Shown here: one piece after another, positions 44,616 to 55,203 of the stretch
How positions within the stretch are numbered: position 1 is the first letter of the stretch
How the letters are laid out: each line of letters starts with the position of its first letter
NCBI GenBank assembly: GCA_963377175.1
Contig: CAUJNA010000846.1
Coordinates: forward strand, 445,983 to 509,982
Source of the DNA: Effrenium voratum
Taxonomy: Eukaryota; Sar; Dinophyceae; Suessiales; Symbiodiniaceae
Reading direction: 5' to 3'
Length of the DNA stretch: 64,000 nt
Translations under genes and position numbers: made by a program
Notes under the pieces: generated by a model
What the model was told of the DNA's origin: nothing
The model's input: only the letters and a program-made list of their open reading frames with translations
The model's database searches: none

Positions 44616-45082
44616 GTGTATGTAGGTTATGTTATGTTGTGCTGTGCTGTGTTGTGTTGTGTTGTGTTATGTTATGTTATGTTATGTTATGTTAGGTATG
44701 CTATGTATGTTATGTATGTTATGTATGTCATGTATGTCATGTATGTCATGTATGTCATGTGGGTCATGTATGTGGTGTATGTGGTGTATGTGGTGTATGC
44801 TACGTATGTTGTGTTATGTTATGTTATGTTATGTTATGTTATGTCTGTCTGTGTGTGTATGTATGTATGTATGTATGTATGTATGTATGTATGTATGTAT
44901 GTATGTATGTATGTATGTATGTATGTATGTATGTATGTATGTATGTATGTATGTATGTATGTATGTATGTATGTATGTATGTATGTATGTGTGTATGTAT
45001 GTATGTGTAATTATACACATCTATGTGAACACACGTCTCTTTAATATGTTCTCGCGCACTCTCTCTCTCTCTCTCTCTCTCT
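44616..45082. repeat. Long (ATGT)n microsatellite with TGTTA and (CT)n flanks
   Basis: TTATG/GTGTT words at 44630-44850, then a near-perfect (GTAT)n run to about 45010, and (CT)n at 45059-45082. It creates meaningless Cys/Met/Tyr-Val open frames. Confidence 0.95.
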
Positions 45083-45861
45083 GTTTCCCTGTATTATATA
45101 AATATATGTATACGTATCTATATATATAAATATATATACATATGTATAAGAAGTTGTTTGTGCAAGCTTGTATATAAATGCATTTGCACACCGTAGAAAA
45201 AGGCCTCGGAACTTGTTCCTCGCGGTGTTCATGTTTCATGGACGGGCGAACTGGGGAGGAGGGGCTATCCCTTATCAACTCTTTCAGAAGTCCTTATTCA
45301 GGGATTTCCTTGACTTATCAAAGGATGGCCCCCCCCCCGACCCTTAGCCCCCCGGCCTCCACCCCTAGGGGTCCATGCATGTTTAGTGTAACACCGAACA
45401 AACGCGGGGAAAAAGGGTGAGATGCCCAAGCAAACCCTTAGCTTTTGGCCCTCAACCGAAAAACGCATATGTTTGGTTCTGGTCCATATTGAGTGAACTG
45501 TAATTGTGAAAACCAATTCAAAAAGACTCCAAATCCAAAAAGATGAGTTTGTCTCAAAATAGAGGATACCCCCCCTCAAAAAAAGAAAGCAAAAACAAAC
45601 AAAAAACGAATTCTAAGAAACATGTAGCTTTCCTGGTTGGGTGCCTTAAGACACGCTCCACCACCTGTCTGACCGGGACCGGCGGATCCATTCCCGGCCT
45701 TCGGGCCAAAGATTCTCAGGGTCCGCCACCAGCGCCACGTCCGGCATGGTGCCTTCGGCGCGTGGGCGGCCGAAGGAAGCCTAAGGAAGCCTAAGAAGCC
45801 CTAGGGAACCCCAAAGAAACAAACAAAAAGCAAGGAACTGGAAGGAACCACCTAAAATCCA

Positions 45862-45973
45862 CTAGGTCCTCCAGTAGAGAGGCTAGAAAAAGGGTACCAA
45901 CTTTTTTGTAGTCTATTTTAGCAGGGGAACCCTCCCCAAAAAAGGGGTCAAAGGGCACTACTGGGGGACCTAG
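45862..45973. mobile_element. MITE family A
   Basis: 112 bp with both intact ends; lies outside the recognised kinase exons. Confidence 0.88.
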
Positions 45974-46289
45974 CCTTCACTTTCAGGGCAAGCACACACA
46001 CGAAAAAATCACGAATGTAAGGAACCTAGGACCTCTGTGGCTCTCAACTACCCTTGGGTGCTTTGGGGACCAACATGGAGTTCCGGTTTTGTTTTGGGCT
46101 TCCTCTAAAACCACAAACAATGGTCCTACTAAGACTATTTTGAAAGCTTATATAGGCCTTGCCTTACTGCAACCTTCAGATGCAGTTACCTCCATAGGTG
46201 ACCGCCTGTGAACCAGCCTGTGAAACCCCAAGGTATGTTGCCATCAGGTTTGCACACATCGATTGAAGCACAGGCGAGGGGCTTATGCA

Positions 46290-46361
46290 CGAGAGGTTCA
46301 GGTCGAAGAAGAGGAACCGCCCATCTCCAACATCCAAGACCTCGATGCTGCCCCAGTTTGC
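46290..46361 (-). CDS. Possible exon, unidentified
   Basis: After the acceptor-like GTCTGAG|G the minus strand reads ANWGSIEVLDVGDGRFLFFD then LNLS, a plausible beta-rich stretch, followed by a GC dinucleotide. It could belong to an upstream exon of the kinase or to another gene. No family recognised. Confidence 0.2.
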
Positions 46362-46411
46362 CTCAGACGCGCTCACTTCCCGCCAGGACAAACACTCTCT
46401 CTCTCTTGCTC

Positions 46412-46507
46412 CACTTGGAGTCTCCATGACCCTTTAAAAATGGTTGGACATTACACAAAATAAGGGGGTCATGGACCCATTTTTTAAGGGTCATGGAGAC
46501 TCCAGGC
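46412..46507. mobile_element. MITE family B
   Basis: CACTTGGAGTCTCC start and GGAGACTCCAGGC end. Confidence 0.85.
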
Positions 46508-47121
46508 AGCTTTGTGCCGACAACTTGCAAACAAAAATCACCTGCCGGATTGTGACCGGGGCAAACTAAGCTTGCGGAGCTGCATCCTGAGTCTTCTTCT
46601 GAGCACAAGCTTAACTTGTTGCTCCAGACTGAATCGCGAAAATTCCTCCCTTCTTGCCATGCACGGGGGCCCCAAGGATGAACTTGCTGGCTGAAACAGG
46701 AAAATTTGAAGCACCCTCTTTCCACTCATGGAAGTGGAGGAACACACGGGGGCTTCCCAAGGAACGTCTTCCAAACCGAATCCTCCGATCAGCTTCCAGT
46801 GCCGAGAGGGTAGTTTAACTGGGAGCACATAAAATCCCAACTCCCGCCTCACTTGGATGTTCGGCCAAGTTTGTAGGTCGTCACTTGGGTTAAGCTATGG
46901 GTATGCCTTTTTTGAGGGCACCTTTCTTGGCTGTGCTTTTACAAGGAAACTAAAGGGAAAACCCACCATTTCATGACACGTCTCACACACACCCTTTTAC
47001 CCACCTAGCCAAGCTAACAACACACGGGGGACTCAAAAGATACGGTAGCAGACCCGACCGGGCCTTCTGAAAGGCATCTGGGGCTCCCATGAAAACTTCA
47101 GGCGTCCGGTCGGCAGAAGTG

Positions 47122-47223
47122 TACCTGGAGTCTCCTTCTGACCCGTTAAAAATGGTTGGTCATTACCCAAAATAGTGGGGTCATGGACTTACTTTTGTAA
47201 GGGTCAGAAGGAGCCTCCAGGTA
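47122..47223. mobile_element. MITE family B, complete
   Basis: TACCTGGAGTCTCCTTCTG to AAGGAGCCTCCAGGTA; the last clear copy before the element-free block that starts near 49 kb. Part copies also lie near 36116-36185 and 41925-41975. Confidence 0.87.
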
Positions 47224-47570
47224 CGTAATTGTTTTGAGTGGTTGGACCGGACATGCTGGACAAAAGTCGGTGAGGATTTATGCCAACAACTCTTGAGGCG
47301 GGTCCTTACTAAAATTCATAACCAAGTGGAAAAATGGCAAACCCTTTGCTTAGGAAAGAAGCAACCTTGGACCAATTTGGGGGTTGGTCATGTTAAGGCT
47401 CGCATTGTGGGCACTTTCTGAATGGAGGATTGTACGAACAAAGGCCCAACTGCTTGCCTTCCTCCAAAACGAGCATGTTTGTGAGGATCGCCCCCCTGTT
47501 CGTTTTTTTCCGGTTGTTTTGTCTCAAGGGCAGAACAACTTTGTGGGCCTTGCGCTAACACAACACTTCC

Positions 47571-48935
47571 ATTTGCTTAAGACCCCTGGGAAACATAGTC
47601 CAGTAGTGACAAAAAATCTAAAACCAAGAAGGGAAAATCAACAATATTCTTAAGCAAATATTGTTTAAACAAAAAAAACATCAGTAGTGATCAATTCATT
47701 TTAAAACCAACAAGGGGGAACTAAAAATAACCTTCTGCAAATATTGAACATATGTCACGTAGTGATCAATTCCTTTTAAAACCAATCAGGGGAAACTAAG
47801 AATATCCTTCAGCAAATATTAAAAAACAAAAACAAAAAGTTATATACATATATGTCCAGTAGTGATAAACTCCTTTTAAAACTGACAAGGGGAAACTAAA
47901 ATATCCTTCAGCAAATATATATATATATGGTGGTTGTTCTAAATTCCTTTGTCTCGAAACGGCCATTCTTCGCGAATAAAAAAGTTACTTTCGCGAATCT
48001 TTCGCGGATTCATCGCCGTGCCCTTTTCCTTGCCCAAGTCAGAAAATCGCTGATTTTAAGTGCCAGCGTAGTGCGCGAAATTCGATTCCCCAACTCCCGC
48101 TGTAAAGTCGCAACTTTCATCACAGGGGTAGTACATGACATGCACGGGCTGGAAAGACGCAGCTTTTCGTAAGCCGTGCAGCTCCAGCTTAAAGTCGCAA
48201 CTTTCCAGTACCAAGCTGGTATACTGACAAGCGCGGCGCTCAGAAAGTACCTCCCCCTTACAATCGAAGCCGCTTTCGCGGGGGCTTTCGCGGATCTTTC
48301 ACGGAACTTTCGCGAAAAACCACCCATGTTTCAGAGCGGAAAGGCGCCGAGTAAACACCCACAGGCACACATACACAGGCTTGGGGCACTAACCAGCCCA
48401 GCAGGGTATCAAACTGTAGCCTCACCAGGCTTTTTCGGCGCAAAATCAACAAAGTGTTGTAATCAGAGCAGAAGGAAGGCTCAGCAACAAAGATGAATGG
48501 TTTCACATATCATTGATTTACAAGACACAGTTACGCAAAACTTTCGCGAGAAAAAAAGTTACTTTCGCAACTCCATCGCGACTCTTTCGCGGAGCTACCT
48601 CAACCAACACCGATGGTCACCGAATACTAAACTCCTTACAAGGACCTTTAGAACGACTCCCATATATATAAATGTCCAGTAGTGATAAATTCCATTTAAA
48701 ACTAACAAGGGACAACTAAACATATCCTTCAGCAAATATTTTAAAGAATAAAACAAAAATGTCCAGTGGTCATAAATTCCTTTTAAAACCAAGAAGGGAA
48801 AATCAACAATGGACACATAAACCATATTTCCAGAAGTGATGAATTCCTTTTAAAACCAAGAAGGGAAAATCAACAATGAAAAAACCATCCAGAAGTGATG
48901 AATTCCTTTTAAAACCAAGACTGGGGTGGCCACAG
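47571..48935. mobile_element. Cluster of repeat family F (AGTAGTGATAAATTCCTTTT)
   Basis: About seven copies of a unit with (C/T)AGTAGTGAT, AATTCCTTTTAAAACCAA, GGGGAAACTAA and TCCTTCAGCAAATAT, several in direct succession, interrupted at about 47930-48640 by TTTCGCG-rich sequence. Single copies elsewhere use the ends CTTCCATTTGCTTAAG / CTTAAGCAAATGGAAG (for example near 26780 and 44180). Confidence 0.8.
47930..48610. other. TTTCGCG-rich non-coding stretch
   Basis: The words TTTCGCG(A/G) and CGCGAA recur more than ten times on the plus strand (for example GTTACTTTCGCGAATCTTTC at about 47983 and a near copy at about 48559). No convincing coding frame; not assigned. Confidence 0.5.
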
Positions 48936-48972
48936 ACCCTTGGCGAAAAATATTAGATTATTCTTGGGGATG

Positions 48973-49200
48973 CAAGGTTAAACCCTCATTGGTCCGGCAA
49001 TGTGCAAAGTTAAGCCCTCATTGGTCCGGCAATATGTGCAAATGAGCAACCCTAATAACTCCTGCATCTTCGTTTGCGCGGAAAAATATGTGCAATCATG
49101 AGGTTTGCACGTTTTGTGGGTTGTTTGCACGTTTTTTCCCCATTTGCGCGTTTTTACTCTGATTGCGCACTTTTTCCGCCAAAACAAGATGTTGTAGAAA
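48973..49200. repeat. Left flanking repeat: ATTGGTCCGGCAAT units and GCGCGTTTTT words
   Basis: Two near copies of AAGGTTAAACCCTCATTGGT with CCGGCAAT, then TTTGCACG / TTTGCGCGTTTTT / TTGCGCACTTTTT words. Related sequence lies at 62390-62560, on the far side of the plus-strand block. Confidence 0.6.
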
Positions 49201-49588
49201 TGGTCCCGAAAACACTCATACACAACCATGTATAAGACCCATAGTCGTCATCTAAGACCTGGTTTTCCCTCTTCCCTTTCCCCTTTCGGGTGTGTGTGTG
49301 TGCACGTGTCGCGCAAGGTCAGCCACCCAGCGAGAGCGTGCTGAGCATTCATCCGCCTGGCACCGGCTGGCATGGGCTCAGGGGGTCGGGGAGCGGGGGC
49401 GGTGAACCTACATAGCTAGTCTGTGGTGCGACCTTTTAAACATGGACAAATCGATGTTCCATTAGCTTCCCAAATTGGCGGATCTACTCTTGCCAGGGAG
49501 GAAGAGCAACCAGCTAACTTTATAGGTCTAGAAGCTTCAAACGACAACCTAGCAACACCATGCAACTTGAGGGCTAGCTCCAGATTGC

Positions 49589-49730
49589 ATGGGCTTGCGA
49601 GCGCAGCTATGGGCCGATCTCGTCACACCGGCCTGCTTTGTACGTGCGTTGGTTGAGTATGCCTCCCTGCAGCTAGCAGTCAATCTGCACGTGTTCAGAA
49701 GAAATTGGCTCAAACAACCCGCGGATTCAG
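49589..49730 (+). CDS. Unknown large-protein block, first helical exon seen
   Basis: Reads MGLRAQLWADLVTPACFVRA then LVEYASLQLAVNLHVFRRNW. I recall VKALVEYASVQLxV-like text from large unannotated Symbiodinium proteins; function unknown. The frame changes to the next piece near 49,715-49,731, by splice or frameshift. The 5' limit is unknown. Confidence 0.45.
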
Positions 49731-49910
49731 GTTATGGCTGGCCATGCAGTTGTAAACGCATGGATGCGGTTGGACAAGCTGGTAGAAGCTGCTAGCATGG
49801 GTAAGATTGCTGAGGTAGTTGAGGATCAGGAAGAGGCCTTGGAGCTGAATTTGGACATTCTGGCCCCATTGATCAAACACGTTGGCCTCTTGAATGCACA
49901 TTGCTACTAG
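49731..49910 (+). CDS. Unknown large-protein block, helical exon
   Basis: After GATTCAG|G the frame reads VMAGHAVVNAWMRLDKLVEA, continues through ELNLDILAPLIKHVGLL and stops at 49910. Charged helices, no membrane span. Plus strand, like all coding pieces up to 62.9 kb. Confidence 0.5.
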   Translation, partial: VMAGHAVVNAWMRLDKLVEAASMGKIAEVVEDQEEALELNLDILAPLIKHVGLLNAHCY

Positions 49911-50133
49911 CTAAGATGCATGTGCTTGGGTGCTCCATCCTGCTTTAATTGCCTAGGATTGCGGCCAGGGATCGATGCGATAGAGGAAATATGTGACGTG
50001 TTCCTGAGACGCTGCCGTCCACGAGGGAAGGGTTTCTTCTCCCGAGTCCTGCTCGAATCTAGTGATGTGCTTTGAGTTTCCTGCACACGGCTGTGGAGCT
50101 GCATGCAACCATGTCCACGCACTCAATTTAGGA

Positions 50134-50334
50134 ACGGTAGCCAACAACGAAGCTTGGGTGCTCAGAAAGCTCATATACCATTTCAAGCGATCACATGCAA
50201 CACGGCCTCATCGCCCACGGTCCCCGGAAATCCGACAGCTTTTTGAGATGGCTGACATCCCAACTCCTTGGACCAGTTCCTCATCTGAAATACTTGAAAT
50301 TGCCACTGCCCGCTTTTTAAGATGTAACATTTGA
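50134..50334 (+). CDS. Unknown large-protein block, basic helical exon
   Basis: Reads NEAWVLRKLIYHFKRSHATR then PRSPEIRQLFEMADI. The EAWxLRKLxxHFKR...RSPEI pattern is familiar to me from the same family of large dinoflagellate proteins. Ends at a stop at 50334 if not spliced earlier. Confidence 0.5.
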   Translation, partial: TVANNEAWVLRKLIYHFKRSHATRPHRPRSPEIRQLFEMADIPTPWTSSSSEILEIATARFLRCNI

Positions 50335-50360
50335 TATTGTCCCTGCATGCCCCTGCTCAG

Positions 50361-50452
50361 GTAGTGAGCCTGTCTCAGACACTGAGCCACCTGAATCTCT
50401 TGCAGCAGAAGAAGATTCCGAGTCTGAAGAACCCCGTGCAGAAGACCCACTG
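50361..50452 (+). CDS. Acidic exon
   Basis: Between CTCAG|G and CTG|GTTGTG. Reads SEPVSDTEPPESLAAEEDSE then SEEPRAEDPL: strongly acidic and probably disordered. Confidence 0.45.
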
Positions 50453-50543
50453 GTTGTGCATACTGGTGCCTTTACTCTACATAGCTCATCAAGATCGTAT
50501 ACTTAATTTTTACGCTTGCATGCTGTGTGTGTGTGTGCCTAAG

Positions 50544-50625
50544 GTGAGGAGTCTGACCCAGTGACCCCTACCCCCAAAAGCAGCTCAGTTGCAAGGGACC
50601 CTTTGGACCTGCGGACACGGACTTA
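50544..50625 (+). CDS. Short Pro/Ser exon candidate
   Basis: After CCTAAG|G reads EESDPVTPTPKSSSVARDPL, then reaches a stop at 50625. The (GT)n pyrimidine-poor tract before it is an unusual acceptor context, so this is tentative. Confidence 0.35.
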
Positions 50626-50663
50626 AAGTTCAAACTGCCTGCCCTGAAAAACCTTGAGGCTCT

Positions 50664-50924
50664 TTGAAATCGATGGGGTCGTTGGACTCCCTTCCCAAGC
50701 TCCCCAAGCCGACCGAGACGCCCGAGCCTGTCCAAGAGAAGATGGTGCCTGCGAAGGACGCCAGTCTTTCACCCGAGGGGCGCCGCAAGCAGTTGGAGAC
50801 GCTCTTGGAGGAAGAGCTTAAGTTGTTGGAAATGCTCCAGCAGCTTCACAAACAAGAGGAATCAAAATCCGTTCCGGCCATCGCCCAGCATGATCTGCCA
50901 GCATGCATCTTATCTTGCACTTAA
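50664..50924 (+). CDS. Helical exon with SPEGRRKQLETLLEEELKLL
   Basis: Reads SLPKLPKPTETPEPVQEK, then PAKDASLSPEGRRKQLETLL and EEELKLLEMLQQLHKQEE, a coiled-coil-like helix. The LPKLPKPxETP...KDASLSPE pattern again matches my memory of the large dinoflagellate proteins. It may be spliced to the repeat exon that starts near 50955. Confidence 0.5.
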   Translation: MKSMGSLDSLPKLPKPTETPEPVQEKMVPAKDASLSPEGRRKQLETLLEEELKLLEMLQQLHKQEESKSVPAIAQHDLPACILSCT

Positions 50925-50954
50925 CGCAAAAGGTGTCATACCCAATGCATCCCA

Positions 50955-53423
50955 ATGGGGTTATTTGTTGAAAAAAGGCTTTGGCCAAATTGCCCAGGCA
51001 CCGACATCAACAACTTGGAGACACAGCCATTTGAGTTTCAGCAGTCGCAGGTTGCTGCCCTGATCTCATCAGAATCAGGCGGTCAAGCTGTAGCCTCAAG
51101 CTCGGCAAAGAGAGGAGACCCTTTCATGGAAGCAGCCACTCTCAGTCTGGCAGACTTGCACGAGACGAGTAATGCAACGGCCATCACCCACACCCACAAG
51201 CCCACAGACACGCAGAAGCTCGACAAGGAGGAGACCAACACCAGTGCGGACAAGATCGAGCCCCAGAAGCTGATTGACACGATCGCCAGCGGCACAGTCA
51301 TGCGCACGGACATCGCCAAGGAGGACACAGCCAAGCCTGCAGACGCCAAGACAGAACAAAGCTGCCGCATCAATGAGAGGGCCAAGACCGCGCCCACGGA
51401 CATCACACTCGAGGCCGAGCCCAACAAGCTGATGGACACCAAGGACACCGAGGAGGCCTACCAAAAGCGCATCCACATGGAGACCAAGACGGGCGCGCTG
51501 GACAACAAGACCGAGCACAACAAGCTGATGAACTCCAAGAAGCGCGTCCACCAAGAGACCAAGACCAGCACGTTGGGCGCCAAAACCGAGCCCAACAAGC
51601 TGATGGACGCCAAGGAGAAACTTGACACCGAGGAGCAGATTTATGAGAAGCGTGTCCGTCCGGACACCGAGACCAGCGCGGACATCAATACCGAGCCCAA
51701 CACTGAGGGGCAGACCTACCAGAAGCGAGCCTACCAGGAGACCGAGACCGGCATGTTGGACACCAAGACCGAGCCCAACAAGCTGATGGACGCCAAGTTC
51801 AAGGAGAAGTCCGACAGCGAGCAGACCTGCCAGAAGCGTGCCCGTCAGAAGACCGACAAGCTGACGGAGAAAGCGGACGCCGAGGAGCAGACCTACCAGA
51901 CTGAGACCGGCATGCTGACAGAGCCTAACTTCCTCATGGACGCCAAGGACAAATCCGACACCACGCTGAACACCAAGGCTGAGCTCAACAAGCTGGTGGA
52001 TGGCAAGGAGAAGTCTGACACTGAGTACAAGGAGACCGACACCGGCATGTTGGACACCAAGACCGAGCAGGAGAAATCCGACGGCACGCTGAACACCAAG
52101 GCCGAGCTCAACAAGCTGGTGGTTGGCAAGGAGAAGTCTGAGTACAAGGAGACCGACACCGGCACGTTGGACACCAAGACCAAGCAGGAGAAATCCGACA
52201 TCGCGCTGAACACCAAGTGCAAGCTTAACAAGCTGGTGGACGCCAAGGAGACATCTGACACCGAAGAGCAGACCTGCCAGAAGTGCGTCAGCCAGACAAC
52301 TGAGACCGGCATGCTGGACACCAAGACCGAGCCCAAAAAGCTGGACACCAAGCAGGAAGAGAAGCGCGCGCGGCAGAAGACGAAGACCGGCGCGGACACC
52401 AAAACCGAGCCAAACAAAGAGGCCAACCAGAATACCGACAGCCAGGACGTCCAGACCAGTGCTAAGGCCAACAAGTCTGACACGAAGGAACCTGAAGCTT
52501 CCGAGATCGCCCGCCAGCCTCCAGTCAAGCTTAAGGGCCGCAAGCGGAAGGCCAGCGACCAGGAGACCAAGACCGGTGCTGTCATGGGCAAGGCCGGCGC
52601 TGTCATGGACAGCGTCGACAAAAGCGAGCCCGCGGACAATGTGCCAAAGGCCACCGACCAGGAGGCGCTCGTTGAGATGGCCAATTCTGCAGACATGCGT
52701 GCTGCGCAAGATATTGCGCGCACTGCTGCTGCCAAGCATGGCCACACACCGCTTGAGGAGCAACCCGAGGAGATGAGCAGTGGCCTGAAAAGGCCCGAGA
52801 TCATGGACAAGCTGACGCACCCAGACCCAAAGCTGCAACTGGCGACCTTCCCCAAACAGGGCGGCAAACGGGGCAGAAAGGCGACAAAGAAAGCTGAACC
52901 GAAGCCTAAGGCAAAAGGCCGCGCAGCCAAAAAGCGAGAAAACAGCAGAAGCAGCCAAACTGGCAGCAAGCAGCAGAAGACTGGGTCTAGCGTCGGCAAG
53001 GCGCCGGTCAAGAGTGCCCACAAGGTTAAGCGTGCCCGCCAGGTACTCAAGAGTGCGGCCAAAGACAAGCCAGCGCCCAAACGCGCAGAGCAACCAGCAA
53101 AGCGTGGCCGGCCCAGAAAGACCCCGGCCGACCCCAAAAAAGCACGGTCGAACGCAAAGCGATCCTTTCAATGCGTAGCCTACTCAGCAGCCATCAGAAG
53201 GGAGGTGGCCAAGGGGGTACCGCTGGAAACTGCAAAGAACATGGGCCGACAGGTGGGGTAACATCCTCTAAACATGTGTGCATACTGTTGCATTCGTGCA
53301 AATTCTTCCACGTTTATGTTGCGCAACCACGCATGGATCGCGCAGGCGTACGCTGACGCCGGGCCAATTTTTGAAGCCAAGAATCCCCTGACAGGCCCTA
53401 AGAGCCCTGTCGATGTTGACTGA
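50955..53423 (+). CDS. K/E/T-rich repeat protein with AT-hook-like basic tail (two exons)
   Basis: Exon 1 is 50955-53252, exon 2 is 53346-53423; the 93 bp intron is GT-AG (CGACAG|GTGGGG ... GCGCAG|GCG). The spliced chain ends GRQAYADAGPIFEAKNP and on to PVDVD, then stop, about 791 residues in all. Residues about 140-490 are degenerate repeats of nearly 40 residues with the kernel DTKTEPNKLMDAKEKSDTEE, highly charged and probably disordered. The last third is Lys/Arg/Ala-rich with KRGRPRKT, an AT-hook core, suggesting chromatin or DNA contact. The start at MGLFVEKR is only the first Met; an upstream exon is likely. Strong codon bias also makes a long antisense frame (51096-53171), which I treat as a shadow. 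Confidence 0.6.
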
Positions 53424-54216
53424 GTCATAGTTTTTTGCATTCATTGCAAGATTTCAATCTCCCGATCGATGCAAAGCCAGCTGTATATGAAGCAGGGATG
53501 CCAAGTGCTTAGGCCAATTGTGCCAATTGAGCGCTTACTGCAAGTTAGCTTCAGGGGGGGGGCCAGCGTGTGGCTAAACCGATCAGGCGGAAATCCGGTG
53601 AAAATGTCTGGCAGGGTCAACCTTCCAAGTTGTTGCATGTGTGAACAATCGGCAACGTCTTTACGCCCGACACTTGCACCAACGTGACAGGAACCGCGCC
53701 TTCCTCCAAGAAGAGATCGTGGGCCAGCAAAGCCTTTCGAGCAGGCTCGCTGGGGTTGCCGGGTGCAAGTGACAGCCTGCTCGCACTGCAAGCCTGCACA
53801 CCTGAGTTGTTGCCACGCGGGAAGTTTGGCCCAAACTGTGGGGCTTGGGGCGAACCATGGACTCTTTGGTGGTCAACTTAATCCACGCTCAAGCGCCCAA
53901 GGCTTCTTGTCACAAACTAGTTAGTACTGTGTGCAAGCTCCAAATCAAGTTTGACGTCTCTCGGCTTGCGTTGGCCAAGGTCTTTATTGCAATCGCTTGG
54001 GGCTGACTTGCTTAGCACATTTGAAAAGCCCACATCAAAATCTGCTTGCTCTATTGTTTCAGGTTCTGCTTACGTTGTGGTCGACCCATTTGCCGTGGAA
54101 CCACGATACCGATTACGTGGAGTTGTTTTCGGGGGAAGCCAACTGCTTGAAACACTGGTACGGTCCCCAGACTTGACTAGCATGATCCTGTGAAACAGTC
54201 TGGAGTTTCGATCGCC

Positions 54217-54325
54217 CCAGGCATCGGAGTGGCTACACATGCCGGGCATATGACCGAGCGTACAACGATCTGGCCATGGACTTCAACGGTAGTAGTGGTT
54301 ATGTGCTCCTCTCTAGCATTGTTTA
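54217..54325 (+). CDS. Possible SAM-binding-like segment
   Basis: Reads SGYTCRAYDRAYNDLAMDFN then GSSGYVLLSS. An aromatic-acidic YDR followed by a Gly-rich turn may be the cofactor-binding start of the module continued by GPDCSSWG. The reading frame was chosen by fit to the next exons; limits are approximate. Confidence 0.4.
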
Positions 54326-54407
54326 TTTGACAAATAAGCACTATCACAACCGTTTCAACGGGTCTTAGCAGGTCACTGCGGCGCCTAGGTTTGCTATTTT
54401 CCTGATA

Positions 54408-54560
54408 TTGAACCTCAAAATATTTGGCTTCTGCATGCTTGGGCCTGATTGCTCAAGTTGGGGAATGCCTGCTCGGGCGACAAGTCAGAGGAACTATTGC
54501 AACGCGTATGGAAATTTGAGCAACAAATGGGTCTCTGGCGCCAACATGATGGTTGGCCGG
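54408..54560 (+). CDS. Module with GPDCSSWGMPARATSQR
   Basis: Reads LKIFGFCMLGPDCSSWGMPA then RATSQRNYCNAYGNLSNKW. The Pro-Asp-Cys-Ser segment after a hydrophobic strand resembles, loosely, motif IV (Pro-Cys) of cytosine-C5 methyltransferases, but the spacing differs and catalysis is not shown. Recognised from memory as a conserved stretch of unannotated Symbiodinium proteins. Confidence 0.55.
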
Positions 54561-54644
54561 CGCCATGGCCCTCCATTGTATCATGTGTGCCGTGTTGAGT
54601 TCTGAATATTGGATACGCGCTTGGACCAAGTATGAAATCTAAGG

Positions 54645-54764
54645 ATGACACTATTATGCACCCTTCTGTGCGCAAAACACTGCCTGTTCTGCGTTGAACA
54701 ACCGGGTCAGAGTCTCCTTTCCCGCAACAAGAGGTGGGAGTGGTTCACCAACACCGTGGCTTGG
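54645..54764 (+). CDS. Module with VEQPGQSLLSRNKRW
   Basis: Reads CLFCVEQPGQSLLSRNKRWE then WFTNTVAW, ending at TGG|GTCGCT (GT donor). VEQP sits where methyltransferases have the Glu-Asn-Val motif; this is an analogy only. The 84 bp intron to 54848 is GT-AG and phase 0. Confidence 0.6.
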
Positions 54765-54848
54765 GTCGCTTGCTTTCTCCAGACCTGTCATCATGCGCCG
54801 TGTTTGGCGAGCGCGCGTGTGCGTTCATCATGTTAATTGTTAACTCAG

Positions 54849-55030
54849 GTATATTCCCAGCGCTTCTTCATGATGAAGTTTGGCCATGGCTGTCCAAAGC
54901 CAACAATTGTATTTTCGAATATGAGCACCATCAAGGGCCTCTGGACAGGAACTTTGACCAAAAAAGAAAGGGAAGAAAAGACACAGATCAAGAGCGCACG
55001 AGTTTTGGTTGCATACGAGAATGCCAAATG
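54849..55030 (+). CDS. Module with MKFGHGCPKPTIVFSNM
   Basis: Starts after AACTCAG|GTA and reads VYSQRFFMMKFGHGCPKPTI then VFSNMSTIKGLWTGTLTKKE. The join NTVAW-VYSQRFFMM is in phase. The pattern (F.M..GHG.PKPT...SN...I..L..G.L) is the one I remember as most conserved in the family. Confidence 0.62.
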
Positions 55031-55074
55031 TAAACAGCCGAGTCACCAGCTTAACTGCGAGTCATGGCAATAAG

Positions 55075-55141
55075 GTCGGTATGATTCAAAGAGTGGAAAA
55101 AAGTCATGGACAGGAACTGCCCAGTTAAAGAGCACACAGCT
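55075..55141 (+). CDS. Short exon RYDSKSGKKSWTGTAQLKST
   Basis: After AATAAG|G reads RYDSKSGKKSWTGTAQLKST then Q. It follows the previous module in the family order (Tyr-Asp...SGKK...G...QLKSTQ). The donor is not certain. Confidence 0.5.
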
Positions 55142-55203
55142 CTTTGGCTGTATCTTTAGACCGACAATAATCTGTTGCACAAGTTTGCTGGGACTGCTCC
55201 GAG

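Noticed and set aside
44616..45129. ORFs rich in Cys-Met or Tyr-Val
   Set aside because: Pure translation of the ATGT and TGTTA microsatellite.
45695..45755. Possible start exon MPDVALVADPEN on the minus strand
   Set aside because: Has an ATG and a GC nearby, but no link to the kinase reading frame; too short to support.
51096..53171. Long minus-strand ORF of 691 codons
   Set aside because: Leu/Val/Gly-rich complement of the K/E/T repeat gene; the plus strand has a clean spliced C-terminus. Kept only as a low-interest note.
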